Positions 40,724-48,724 of a stretch of DNA of 51,847 bases are shown in pieces (positions within the stretch are counted from its first letter, which is position 1; each line of letters starts with the position of its first letter). The DNA lies in the NCBI RefSeq assembly GCF_016654115.1, contig NZ_JAEQAZ010000047.1, positions 1 to 51,847 on the forward strand, written 5' to 3'. The notes under the pieces are model-generated. The model made no database searches. It was not told the DNA's origin and saw nothing but the letters and a program-made list of their open reading frames with translations. The translations under genes and the position numbers were made by a program. This stretch comes from Streptomyces sp. MBT53 (GTDB lineage Bacteria > Actinomycetota > Actinomycetes > Streptomycetales > Streptomycetaceae).

Positions 40724-41536
40724 TCAGCGCGGCTGGGCGAGTTGAGCTGCAAGGAGGTGGGCGTCGAGCAGGGCGGTGTCGCTGGTGCGGGCGGCCTTCG
40801 CGTAGCCGGCGAGCATGCGTTTCGTGAGGACGAGCGCCTGCGGGGAGCGCCGGGCGAGGGGTCCGGTCCAGGCGGTGACGGCGTCGTCCAGTTGGTCGAG
40901 GGGTGCGACCTTGTGCAGGAGCCCGAGGTGGTGGGCGGTGGGGCGTCGAACTCGTCGCAGGTGAGCAGGAGTTCGCGGACCCGGGCGACACCGGCCTCGG
41001 TGATCAGGCGCCCCGTCGCGCCTCCCCAGGTGGGTGCGAGTCCGAGGCCGATCTCCGGCATGCGGAAGCGGCAGGTGTCCGCCCCCGCGCGCAGATCGCA
41101 GTGGGCGGCGAGCGCGAGGCCGGCGCCGATGACGCCGCCGTGGAGCCGGGCGATGGTGACGGCGTGGGTGTTCTCCAGGGCCTGGCTCAGCCGGTGGGCC
41201 TTGTCCGCGATGCGCCGCAGCGTGGCCCCGGTCGGATCGCCGGCCGGCGACTCCTGGTACTTCCGGCGGTCCGCTCCCAGGCAGAAGTCCTTGCCCAGGG
41301 AGGAGAGCACCAGGATCTGGAGTCCGGCTGCTCGTGGAGGCCGTCGAGTACGGCGATGAGCGCGTCCAGGACCGCCGAGCTCAGGACGTCGTCCTGGGCG
41401 GACGGGTTGAGCCGTACAGGGAGGACGGATCCGGTCCGGGTGAGGCCCACGGGGGCGGGAGGTGCGGGCTCCGCGGGGTCCACGGGCTCCATGCGGGGGC
41501 GGGCGCGACGGCACCGGGCATCGTTGGCGGGTTCAT
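40724..41536 (-). pseudogene. Enoyl-CoA hydratase/isomerase, frameshifted
   Basis: The crotonase family sequence is clear but split over frames. VLPVRLNPSAQDDVL...LDGLHEQPD is in one frame. LQILVLSSLGKDFCLGAD through HGGVIGAGLALAAHCDLR to LLLTCDEFDA is in a second. HHLGLLHKVAPLDQLDD to the stop at 40724-40726 is in a third. The breaks are near 41320 and 40940. The coupled ATG overlapping the P450 stop (41536) is out of frame with the first part, which suggests a third break. All breaks are at runs of C or G, so sequencing error is possible. It was probably the last gene of the conservon operon. Confidence 0.75.
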
Positions 41537-42780
41537 GTCAGTGGAACGTCCAGGTTGAGGATCCGCCTGAACGCCACCCGGGGTGCCCACGCGGGGCGGC
41601 GGACCACGGTGAGCCGAGGCAGACGGGCGATCATGCGGTGGAGCAGGGTCTGCGCCTCCATCCGGGCCAGGGGTGCGCCCAGGCAGTAGTGGATGCCTCC
41701 GCCGAAGGCCAGATGGGGCGCCTTGCGCCAGGGGTCGAAGGATTCGGGGTCGGTGTACCGGGCGGGGTCGCGGTGGGCGGCGCCCGTCATGAGGTAGATC
41801 ATCTCCCCGGCCCGGACCTCGGTGCCCTCCAGGAGGCAGTCGTCGGAGGCGACCCGGCCGATGAGGTGGAGGGGAGGGTCGTAGCGAAGGGCCTCCTCCA
41901 CGAACTCGTGGACGAGGTCCGGGTGTTCGGCGAGCAGGCTCCAGCGTTCGGGGTCCTCGACCAGCCGGAGAACCGTGCTCGACAGCATCGTCGCGGTCGT
42001 CTCCATGGCGGCCGGCACGACGAACAGGGCGAGGAAGCAGACGGCCTCGTCGGCCTTGTCCCGGTCCGGTTCGAGCTCGTCCCAGGTGCGGATCCACGCC
42101 GAGACGGGATCGTCCCCGGGGTGTGCGCGCCGCTCGCGCACCAACTCCGTGAAGTAGGTGCGCAGTTCCGCGGTGGCGGCGTCGGAACGGGCCACCTGGC
42201 CGGCGTTCGGAAGCAGCTCCTGGGAGAAGACCTGTTCGTGGGTCAGGGCGCGCAGCCGGGGCCAGTCGGCGCTGGGCAGCCCGAGCCAGCCGCCGATGGT
42301 GGCGACCGGGAGTTCCTCGTTGACCAGTGCGGTGAAGTCGGCCTCCCCCGAACGGAGGCGCTCATGCAGGGTGTCGAGGAGGCGCTCGATGATCCGGCTC
42401 ACCGGGCGGCCGATCTCTTCGACGTCGGCACGGTCGAAGGTGCCGAACGACCGGCGTACCCGGGTGTGCTCCGGAGGGTTGAGCGCGAGCAGGGTTCGGC
42501 TGATCTCACGTGAGGAGGGTGCGTTCCAGCGGCTGCGCGGGCCCTGCTGAGCCCGCCAGTCGGTGTCCGCTTCGAGCCAGAAGCCGTTGCGCAGTACTTG
42601 GTCGCAGGCGTGGTAGCTGGTCACGAGGTGACCGCCCCAGGGCGCGGGGCTGATGGTGCCGCGCGCCCTGAGTTCTGCGTAGATGGGGAAGGGATCGGCC
42701 TGTCCCTCAGCCGTCCGGAGGCGGGAGAACAGGGAGACGGTGGCCCGACGGTCCGCGGACGGAGTCGTGCCGCTTCCCAC
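41533..42780 (-). CDS. cvnF: Cytochrome P450, CYP154-like (CvnF)
   Basis: The 415-residue P450 has all usual signatures: I-helix FVVPAAMETTATML (threonine present), K-helix ExxR in EEALRYDPPLHLIGR and heme-ligand loop LAFGGGIHYCLGAPLAR. The GTG start at 42780 has GAGAGGAG upstream. In Streptomyces conservons a CYP154 is typically paired with a CYP157, as here. The substrate is unknown. It is separated from the upstream P450 by 89 bp, so it may have its own promoter. Confidence 0.92.
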   Translation of the reverse strand: MGSGTTPSADRRATVSLFSRLRTAEGQADPFPIYAELRARGTISPAPWGGHLVTSYHACDQVLRNGFWLEADTDWRAQQGPRSRWNAPSSREISRTLLALNPPEHTRVRRSFGTFDRADVEEIGRPVSRIIERLLDTLHERLRSGEADFTALVNEELPVATIGGWLGLPSADWPRLRALTHEQVFSQELLPNAGQVARSDAATAELRTYFTELVRERRAHPGDDPVSAWIRTWDELEPDRDKADEAVCFLALFVVPAAMETTATMLSSTVLRLVEDPERWSLLAEHPDLVHEFVEEALRYDPPLHLIGRVASDDCLLEGTEVRAGEMIYLMTGAAHRDPARYTDPESFDPWRKAPHLAFGGGIHYCLGAPLARMEAQTLLHRMIARLPRLTVVRRPAWAPRVAFRRILNLDVPLT

Positions 42781-42869
42781 GATGGTGGCTCCTCTCTGCC
42801 AGCCGCCATCCGTACCCGTGGGATTCTTGAATCATCCAATAACACAGTGCGTTCGTAGGGTTGCTTACG

Positions 42870-44246
42870 TCACTCGCCATTCACCCAGGCGCGGAAGCGG
42901 CTGAACATCCCGCCCTTGGGCTTCGGAGCGGCGTGGGACGGCCGGCCGGCCGCGACCTGCTGCGGCATGGCGGCGGGCGACGGCGCGGTCTGAGCGGACG
43001 ACGGCCGGACCGGCCGGGCCTGCGTCGCGGACGGCACGGTGCGGGGCGTGTAGCGGATGGGCAGGGTCACCAGCCCGCGGCTCCACGGCGCCGGCACCCA
43101 CGACAGCTCCTTGAAGGGGACGCGCATCTCGACATCGGGCAGCCGGTTGAGCAGGGACTCGACGGCGGTGGCCGTGATCATGAACGCGGGGTCCTTCGCC
43201 GGGCACCCGTGCGGGCCCGCGCCGAACGCCAAGTGGGCCTTGGAGCTGAGCTGTTCGCGGTGCGCGGTCAGCTTGGGGTCGGTGTTGGCCGCCGCGAAGG
43301 AGATCAGGACCGGGTCGCCCGCCCGGATGGTCCGGTCGCCCAACTCGACGTCCTGCGTGGGGTAGTGGCCCGCGTAGTTGGCGATCGGCGAGTAGTTCCA
43401 CAAGGTCTTCACGACCGCGTCCTCGACCGGCAGGCCGGTCGGCCAGTCGTCGCTGAGGTACAGCGCGGCGCTGGTGCCGATCGAGGCCGCCAGCGGGGTG
43501 GTGCCGCCGCCCAGCAGGGTCACGAGCTGGTGCAGCACCTCCTCGTCGGTCAGCCGGGAGGAGTGCACCATCAGCCGGGTGGTGAGGTCCTCGCCGGGCT
43601 GCCGGCGCTTCAGCGCGATCAGTTCGAGGACCGCGGCGCCCAGGGCCTCGTCGGAACCCGGGACACCCTGGAAGAGGCCGGTGATCGCGGCGATCACCCG
43701 GTCGCCGAGCTCGGGCGGGCAGCCGAACAGCTCGCCGAAGACCAGCAGCGGCAGCGGCTGGGCGTAGGCGGACATCAACTCCGCCTGGCCGAGAGCCTCG
43801 GAACTGAACTGGCTGATCAGGTAGTCGGCCGACTGCTGCGTCAGCCGGACGATCCGGCTCTGGTCGACGGTCGCGAGACTGTCCGTGACCGCCTGCCGGA
43901 GCCGGGCGTGCGCCGCGCCGTCGCTGAACATGGCGTTGGGGCGGTAACCCATCATGGGCACGGCCGGGCTGTCCGCGGGCACCCTGCCCTCGTTCAGGGC
44001 GTTCCAGCGGCGCGAGTCCCGTATGAACAGGGTCGGGTTCTGCAGGATGTAGAGACTGGCGTCGTAACTGGTGACCAGCTCGACCTCGACGTCCGGCGCG
44101 ATGTCGACCGGGGCGCTGGGCCCCAGCGTGCGCAGTTTGGCGTACGTGCTCTCGGGGTCGGAGCCGAACTCGGGCCCGTACAGCGGGAGGTTGCCGTGCG
44201 CGGGGCAGCCGGCCGGTGCCCCGGCCGGGTCGAAGGACTGTTGCAT
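42870..44246 (-). CDS. cvnE: Cytochrome P450-like protein without ExxR, CYP157-like (CvnE)
   Basis: The 458-residue protein has an I-helix-like LLGGGTTPLAAS and a heme loop LAFGAGPHGCPAKDPAF that keeps the cysteine but replaces the usual G after it with PA. In the K-helix position, where ExxR should stand, the sequence is VVKTLWNYSPIANYAG, so both Glu and Arg are absent. This is the known peculiarity of the CYP157 family. A ~65-residue C-terminal tail (Pro/Ala/Gln-rich, ending MFSRFRAWVNGE) follows the P450 domain. TAGGAG precedes ATG 44246 and overlaps the cvnD stop. Confidence 0.88.
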   Translation of the reverse strand: MQQSFDPAGAPAGCPAHGNLPLYGPEFGSDPESTYAKLRTLGPSAPVDIAPDVEVELVTSYDASLYILQNPTLFIRDSRRWNALNEGRVPADSPAVPMMGYRPNAMFSDGAAHARLRQAVTDSLATVDQSRIVRLTQQSADYLISQFSSEALGQAELMSAYAQPLPLLVFGELFGCPPELGDRVIAAITGLFQGVPGSDEALGAAVLELIALKRRQPGEDLTTRLMVHSSRLTDEEVLHQLVTLLGGGTTPLAASIGTSAALYLSDDWPTGLPVEDAVVKTLWNYSPIANYAGHYPTQDVELGDRTIRAGDPVLISFAAANTDPKLTAHREQLSSKAHLAFGAGPHGCPAKDPAFMITATAVESLLNRLPDVEMRVPFKELSWVPAPWSRGLVTLPIRYTPRTVPSATQARPVRPSSAQTAPSPAAMPQQVAAGRPSHAAPKPKGGMFSRFRAWVNGE

Positions 44247-44254
44247 GCTGGCTC

Positions 44255-44815
44255 CTAGCCGAGTGAGGACAAGAGGTGCTTCACGAGCGTGATGAGTGCC
44301 TGCATCGAGGAGTCCTGGTCCCGGACGTCACAGTGGATGACCGGGGTGTCCTCGGAGATGTTGAGTGCCTCGCACACTTCGTCGAGCGGGAACTGGTGCT
44401 TCCCCTCGAACGTGTTGACGCCGATGACATACGGCAGACCGAACGCCTCGACCAGGTCGAGGACCGGAAACGTCTCCTCCAGCCGCTCGGGGTCCGCCAG
44501 GACCAGCGCCCCCAGGGCTCCCCGGGACAGCCCCTCCCACATCTGCTTGAACCGCTCCTGCCCGGGGGTTCCGAAGATGTAGAGGACCAGGTCCTCGCCG
44601 AGGGTGAGGCGCCCGAAGTCCATCGCCACGGTCGTGGTCGTCTTGTCCGGGGTGTCGGAGAGATCGTCGAGCCCCTCGCTGGCTTCGGTGATCTCCTCCT
44701 CGGTCTGGAGCGGTTCTATCTCGGAGACACTTCCGATGTACGTGGTCTTCCCGACCGCGAAGTGGCCCACGACCAGGATCTTCACGGAGCGGGAGACGTC
44801 GGGATCCAGATACAC
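44255..44815 (-). CDS. cvnD: Conservon small GTPase (CvnD)
   Basis: The 186-residue Ras/MglA-like GTPase has the P-loop VVGHFAVGKTTYIG, a switch-region threonine cluster DKTTTTVAMDFG, G3 IFGTPGQERF and an N-containing G4-like GVNTFEG. CvnD proteins are thought to be the switch of a membrane complex with CvnA, B and C, resembling eukaryotic G-protein systems. GTG 44815 lies 4 bp after the cvnC stop. Confidence 0.93.
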   Translation of the reverse strand: MYLDPDVSRSVKILVVGHFAVGKTTYIGSVSEIEPLQTEEEITEASEGLDDLSDTPDKTTTTVAMDFGRLTLGEDLVLYIFGTPGQERFKQMWEGLSRGALGALVLADPERLEETFPVLDLVEAFGLPYVIGVNTFEGKHQFPLDEVCEALNISEDTPVIHCDVRDQDSSMQALITLVKHLLSSLG

Positions 44816-44819
44816 GGGA

Positions 44820-45206
44820 CTACGCTCCGGTTCGAATTCGCATCAGGCCGTCGAGCACGGCGGTCAGCAGGACGGGATCATGGCGTTCGGCATGGGGCAC
44901 CGGATTGCGCACATGGATCAGGCCGTCCTCGGCCATCTGCGCCAACAGGATGCGGACGATGCCGAGGGGCAGCCGGGTGTGGGCGGCGACCTCGGCGACC
45001 GAGAGGAACCCGTCCGCGATCAGATCCAGGACCGTACGGGCTTCCGGGGCGAGCGTCCGCGCCGCCGCCACCGCACCGTCCTGGGCCGTGATGATCGTGG
45101 TGTGCTCGTACTCGCTCTCCCGCGGCAGCGCGCGACCCTGCGCGATGACGAAGAGTGGGACTAATGGAGCCGTCAGCTCCAGCTCGCTGTCCAGTTCGTC
45201 ACTCAT
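44820..45206 (-). CDS. cvnC: Conservon DUF742 protein (CvnC), with TTA codon
   Basis: The 128-residue product has the DUF742 winged-helix pattern: LVPLFVIAQGRA, LAPEARTVLDLIADGFLSVAEVAAHTRLPLGIVRILLAQMAEDGLI. Codon 15 (45162-45164) is TTA, so full operon expression may need the bldA tRNA. ATG 45206 overlaps the cvnB stop by 8 bp (ATGAGTGA). It probably bridges CvnB and the GTPase. Confidence 0.92.
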   Translation of the reverse strand: MSDELDSELELTAPLVPLFVIAQGRALPRESEYEHTTIITAQDGAVAAARTLAPEARTVLDLIADGFLSVAEVAAHTRLPLGIVRILLAQMAEDGLIHVRNPVPHAERHDPVLLTAVLDGLMRIRTGA

Positions 45207-46038
45207 CGCCCGTCCTTCCTCCCCCGGCGGCCAGCACCGGCATCGTGTCGCCCAGCCGTACGGTGAACTCCTCGATGTCACAGCCGTGTTCGGCGGCCGC
45301 CGCGAGGAAGGCGCCCTCGCCGGCCGCGATCAGGAACACCCAGCCGTGCTCGAACTCGATGACCGTCTGTATCCACTCGTCGTCCTGCTGGCCGCCCGCG
45401 AACGGCGCGGTCGCCCGGCTGTAGGCGTGGATGCCGGTCATGGCCGCCGAGATCGTGTCCGCGAGGTTCCTGCCGATCCCCGAACTCGCCCCGCGCGGCA
45501 GCCCGTCCGCGCCCAGCAGCAGCGCGTGCAGCGCGCCCGGCACCGACGCCACCGCCTTGTCCAGCTCCGCGAGCAGGAAGACCCCGCCGCCCCCGCCGTC
45601 CAGCGGTGCCCCGGCACCGTCCCCGGGATGGGCCGGCTCGCTCCCGGCCACCCGCGCCGGAACCGTGAGGTTGTTGCCCAGCCGGGAGACCAGCCGGTTC
45701 ATCCGGAACGACAGCTGCTCCATGTCCACGTCGGGCTCCGCGGCGGCGGCCAGATAGGCACCCTGCCCGGCCCCGATCAGGAACACCCAGCCGTGCTGGA
45801 ACTCGATGACCGTCTGGATCCAGTTCCGGTTCTGGGCCAGTCCGGCGAAGTGGGCGGTGGCCCGGCTGAGCGACTGCATCCCCGCCATGGCCGCGGAGAT
45901 GGTCCGCACGTCCTGGCCGGTCAGGTCGTCCGTGGACCCGCGCGGTACACCGTCCGCGGACAGCACCACGGCGTGCCGTGCTCTCGGCACGTTGTCCACG
46001 ATGTCCTGGACCATCCAGGACAGGTCTGCTGTACTCAT
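45199..46038 (-). CDS. cvnB: Conservon roadblock protein with two tandem domains (CvnB)
   Basis: The 279-residue product contains two copies of the roadblock/LC7 domain. The first covers about residues 5-125 (WMVQDIVDNVPRARHAVVLS, TISAAMAGMQSLSRATAHFAG, WIQTVIEFQHGWVFLIGAG). The second covers 155-270 (LDKAVASVPGALHALLLGADG, TISAAMTGIHAYSRATAPFAG, WIQTVIEFEHGWVFLIAAG). CvnB proteins usually have one such domain and about 140 residues. A Gly-rich linker joins the copies. ATG 46038 overlaps the cvnA stop (ATGA). Confidence 0.93.
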   Translation of the reverse strand: MSTADLSWMVQDIVDNVPRARHAVVLSADGVPRGSTDDLTGQDVRTISAAMAGMQSLSRATAHFAGLAQNRNWIQTVIEFQHGWVFLIGAGQGAYLAAAAEPDVDMEQLSFRMNRLVSRLGNNLTVPARVAGSEPAHPGDGAGAPLDGGGGGVFLLAELDKAVASVPGALHALLLGADGLPRGASSGIGRNLADTISAAMTGIHAYSRATAPFAGGQQDDEWIQTVIEFEHGWVFLIAAGEGAFLAAAAEHGCDIEEFTVRLGDTMPVLAAGGGRTGDE

Positions 46039-47204
46039 GCGTTTTCGGACCCTCCGGGCGTCGGAATGTCGAAGGAGGCCGTGTCGCGCGCGGACTGCGT
46101 ACCGCGCTGCAGGGCCGCCAGGCTGCCGGTGCCGCGCCGGGCACTGCGCCGGGGCGACTGCTCGCCACCGGTGCCGACACCGGTGGGCGACATCCGGGAG
46201 CCGCGCTTCGGCAGGCCGCCCGCCGTACGCGCCGACCGTCCCGTCTCCATCGGCCGGATGCTGCTCACGGGCGCCTCGGTGGCCGGCGGCAGGGCCTCCT
46301 CCATGGTCCACAGCTCCTCGGGCAGGAGTACGACGGCCCGTACGCCGCCGTACCGGGAGACACCGGTGACATCCACCGTGAAGCCGTGCTGACGGGCGAT
46401 CAGACCGATGACGGGGAAGCCGAACTTCGGCTGGGTGCCCAGCTGGGACAGCCGGGGCAGGCCCTCGCCGGACAGGAGGGCGCTGGCCCGCTGCCGGTCC
46501 TCGTCGCCCATGCCGACACCGGCGTCGTCGATGACGATGCACAGGTTCTTCTGCGCCTGCCGGAAGGTGACCTCGATCGGGGCGTCCGCCTGGGAGAAGC
46601 TGGCCGCGTTGTCGAGGAGTTCGGCCACGGCCAGGGCGACCGGCGCGACGGCCGAGGCCTTCAGCGCGATGCCGCTGGGCTGCATGATCTCGACCCGCTG
46701 GAAGTTGCGGATCTGGCTCTGGGCGCTGCGGACGACGTCGTAGACGCTGGCGGGCTGGTTGCGACGGCCCAGCGGCGCGCCGCACATGACGGCGATGCCC
46801 TGCGCCTTGCGGGCCATCTGGGCGTTGGCGTGGGTGATGTCCATCAGGTCGGAGAGGACCGCGTGGCCGCCGTACTCGCGCTGGACCCCGTCCAGCAGCG
46901 TGGTCTGCTCGGCCGCGAGGCTCTGCAGGAAGCGGGCGGCACCCTTGAGGACCGACTTGGTGTTCTCCTCGGCGGCCTGCCCCGCCTCGCGGATGACCTC
47001 GTCCTGCTCGTCCCGCATGGTGGTCAACGCGGCCTGGGCGCGGTCGAGTTCACCCTGCGCGTAGCGCAGCCGCGCCTCCAGCGCGGCCTCGGACTCCCTC
47101 TTCCTCCGCCCCAGGGCTCTGCTGCGGAGCACGAGCGCCACGACTGCGGCTACGGCTGTCACCGCTATCGCAACCAGGCACCAAAGAAGCACGTCTTGAG
47201 TCAT
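46035..47204 (-). CDS. cvnA: Conservon sensor-kinase-like protein (CvnA)
   Basis: The 389-residue product has one N-terminal membrane helix (VLLWCLVAIAVTAVAAVVALVL), a coiled-coil stretch (RRKRESEAALEARLRYAQGELDRAQAAL) and a GHKL ATPase domain with N-box VAELLDNAASFSQ and G1 VIDDAGVGMGDED. No phospho-acceptor histidine motif is clear, as in other CvnA proteins. The C-terminal ~90 residues are Pro/Ser/Arg-rich and disordered. ATG 47204 has GGGAAAGG upstream. It is the first gene of the operon. Confidence 0.93.
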   Translation of the reverse strand: MTQDVLLWCLVAIAVTAVAAVVALVLRSRALGRRKRESEAALEARLRYAQGELDRAQAALTTMRDEQDEVIREAGQAAEENTKSVLKGAARFLQSLAAEQTTLLDGVQREYGGHAVLSDLMDITHANAQMARKAQGIAVMCGAPLGRRNQPASVYDVVRSAQSQIRNFQRVEIMQPSGIALKASAVAPVALAVAELLDNAASFSQADAPIEVTFRQAQKNLCIVIDDAGVGMGDEDRQRASALLSGEGLPRLSQLGTQPKFGFPVIGLIARQHGFTVDVTGVSRYGGVRAVVLLPEELWTMEEALPPATEAPVSSIRPMETGRSARTAGGLPKRGSRMSPTGVGTGGEQSPRRSARRGTGSLAALQRGTQSARDTASFDIPTPGGSENA

Positions 47205-47547
47205 GGAAACCTTTCCCGGCGCGTGGCACGCAGGCGTCATCGGGTACGCCTTGCAAGGATCCGCAACCCGTCCAGGGGACTGCATGACTGATCGACGCGG
47301 AGGGATCACCGCGTTCAGACTCAAGGCCTGACCAAATGTGGATCAAGGTCGCAGACGGCGGAATGCTATCACCGTCAACCGTGAGTATCGGAGGTCGCTC
47401 CATCGGGTTTCACGGAGTTAACACGCCTGCTGCGTAAGGGGTGTTGACCCTAGCGAGACATCGAGGGCCCCGGCGCCGCAGGATCGGTCAGCGGCGGACG
47501 GGCGGATCAGGATCGGGTACGTCTACGTCACGGTCCGGTTCGAGTCG
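47205..47547. other. 343-bp stretch upstream of the conservon
   Basis: This should hold the conservon promoter. Visible features are an imperfect inverted repeat at 47417-47448 (GTTAACAC ... GTGTTGAC, 16-bp spacer, one mismatch) and an AT-richer patch at 47330-47420. The frame of the 47548 ORF is open back through it without ATG or GTG. Confidence 0.5.
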
Positions 47548-47814
47548 TTGCCGCACCCCGGTTACACGTCGGTGGAGTGCTGGGCGGCGACGTCGGAGAT
47601 GAGCCGTCTGTTCGCGCGGTCGGACCGTGTGAGGAAGGCGTTCACCGACCTCACCGCCGACAGCGGCGGAGTCTGCTGCCTGTTCGACACCGGCGACGGC
47701 GCCCCCGAGCAGGTGTGCCTGCTCAACGGTGAACCCACCCGGGAGTCGGTCCCCGGCCCCCGCTTTGCAGATCTGCGGGCGCTGGTGGCGACGTGGCCCG
47801 ACCCGGAGGAGTGA
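47548..47814 (+). CDS. Small hypothetical protein
   Basis: The 88-residue ORF (PHPGYTSVECWAATSEMSRL, CCLFDTGDGAPEQVCLLN) has coding-like composition and could be a small cytoplasmic protein. The only start is TTG 47548, without a visible ribosome binding site; upstream codons in frame (GYVYVTVRFES) also look coding, so the real start may be a rare codon further up. No family is recognised. Confidence 0.45.
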   Translation: MPHPGYTSVECWAATSEMSRLFARSDRVRKAFTDLTADSGGVCCLFDTGDGAPEQVCLLNGEPTRESVPGPRFADLRALVATWPDPEE

Positions 47815-48061
47815 GCACGGGCCGGCCGTCGCGGCAACGGCCGGGGCCGCCACCCCCCACAGGAGAGGCCCCGGCCGTCGCGCGGCACGGGCCGCGCGGC
47901 GGCCCGTACTCTCTACAGCGTCAGGAGTGCGTTTTCTGTCACACCGCACGCCCGAAGCATGTAGTTGCACGTTGTACGGACATGGACGAGGGACAGTTTC
48001 AGGTCGTAACGTGCCTTTCGCGCCGGAGGGCGGCCGCGACCGACAAAATTCGAGGGACCAC

Positions 48062-48724
48062 GTGCTGGGGGACGACGCGGAGCTGACCGCCGCGGTGCTT
48101 GCGGCACAGGACGGGGACGAGACCGCGTTCCGGACTGTGTACCGCACGGTGCACCCACGGTTGCTCGGATACGTACGGACACTGGTCGGCGAACCCGACG
48201 CCGAGGACGTCGCGTCCGAGGCCTGGCTGCAGATCGCCCGTGACCTGGACCGCTTCAGCGGGGACGCGGACCGCTTCCGGGGCTGGGCGGCCAGGATCGC
48301 CCGCAACCGCGCCCTGGACCACATACGGATGCGGGGCCGCCGCCCCGCGACGGGCGGCGACGAGACCGAACTGACCGGCCGCGCCGCCGAGTCCGACACG
48401 GCCGTGGAGGCCATCGAGGCGCTCGCCACCAACCGCACCCTCTCCCTCATCGCCCAGCTGCCCCAGGACCAGGCCGAGGCCGTCGTCCTGCGGGTGGTGA
48501 TGGGCCTCGACGCCAAGACCGCCGCGGAGACCCTCGGCAAGCGGCCCGGCGCCGTCCGCACGGCCGCGCACCGCGGTCTGAAACGGCTCGCGGAGCTGCT
48601 CGGCGGCGACCCGGAATCGGCCGCGGCCCTCGAGGCCCTGCCACCCCAGCGAGAGCCGCGCGACCACGCGGTGACGTCCGCCACTGTGACGCATACGCGT
48701 GCGCGGACGCAGAAGGACATGTGA
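48062..48724 (+). CDS. ECF sigma factor (paralogue of the one at 38192)
   Basis: The 220-residue product has region 2 (GEPDAEDVASEAWLQIARDLDRF, FRGWAARIARNRALDHIRMRG) and region 4 (LPQDQAEAVVLRVVMGLDAKTA, LGKRPGAVRTAAHRGLKRLAELLGG). GTG 48062 has GAGGG upstream. It is translationally coupled (TGATG) to the membrane protein gene behind it. It is similar to the 38192 product along its whole length. Confidence 0.92.
   Translation: MLGDDAELTAAVLAAQDGDETAFRTVYRTVHPRLLGYVRTLVGEPDAEDVASEAWLQIARDLDRFSGDADRFRGWAARIARNRALDHIRMRGRRPATGGDETELTGRAAESDTAVEAIEALATNRTLSLIAQLPQDQAEAVVLRVVMGLDAKTAAETLGKRPGAVRTAAHRGLKRLAELLGGDPESAAALEALPPQREPRDHAVTSATVTHTRARTQKDM

Noticed and set aside
43945..43947. Third TTA codon in the conservon P450 gene
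   Set aside because: The TAA on the plus strand is out of phase with the gene; the codons read GGT TAC (Gly-Tyr).
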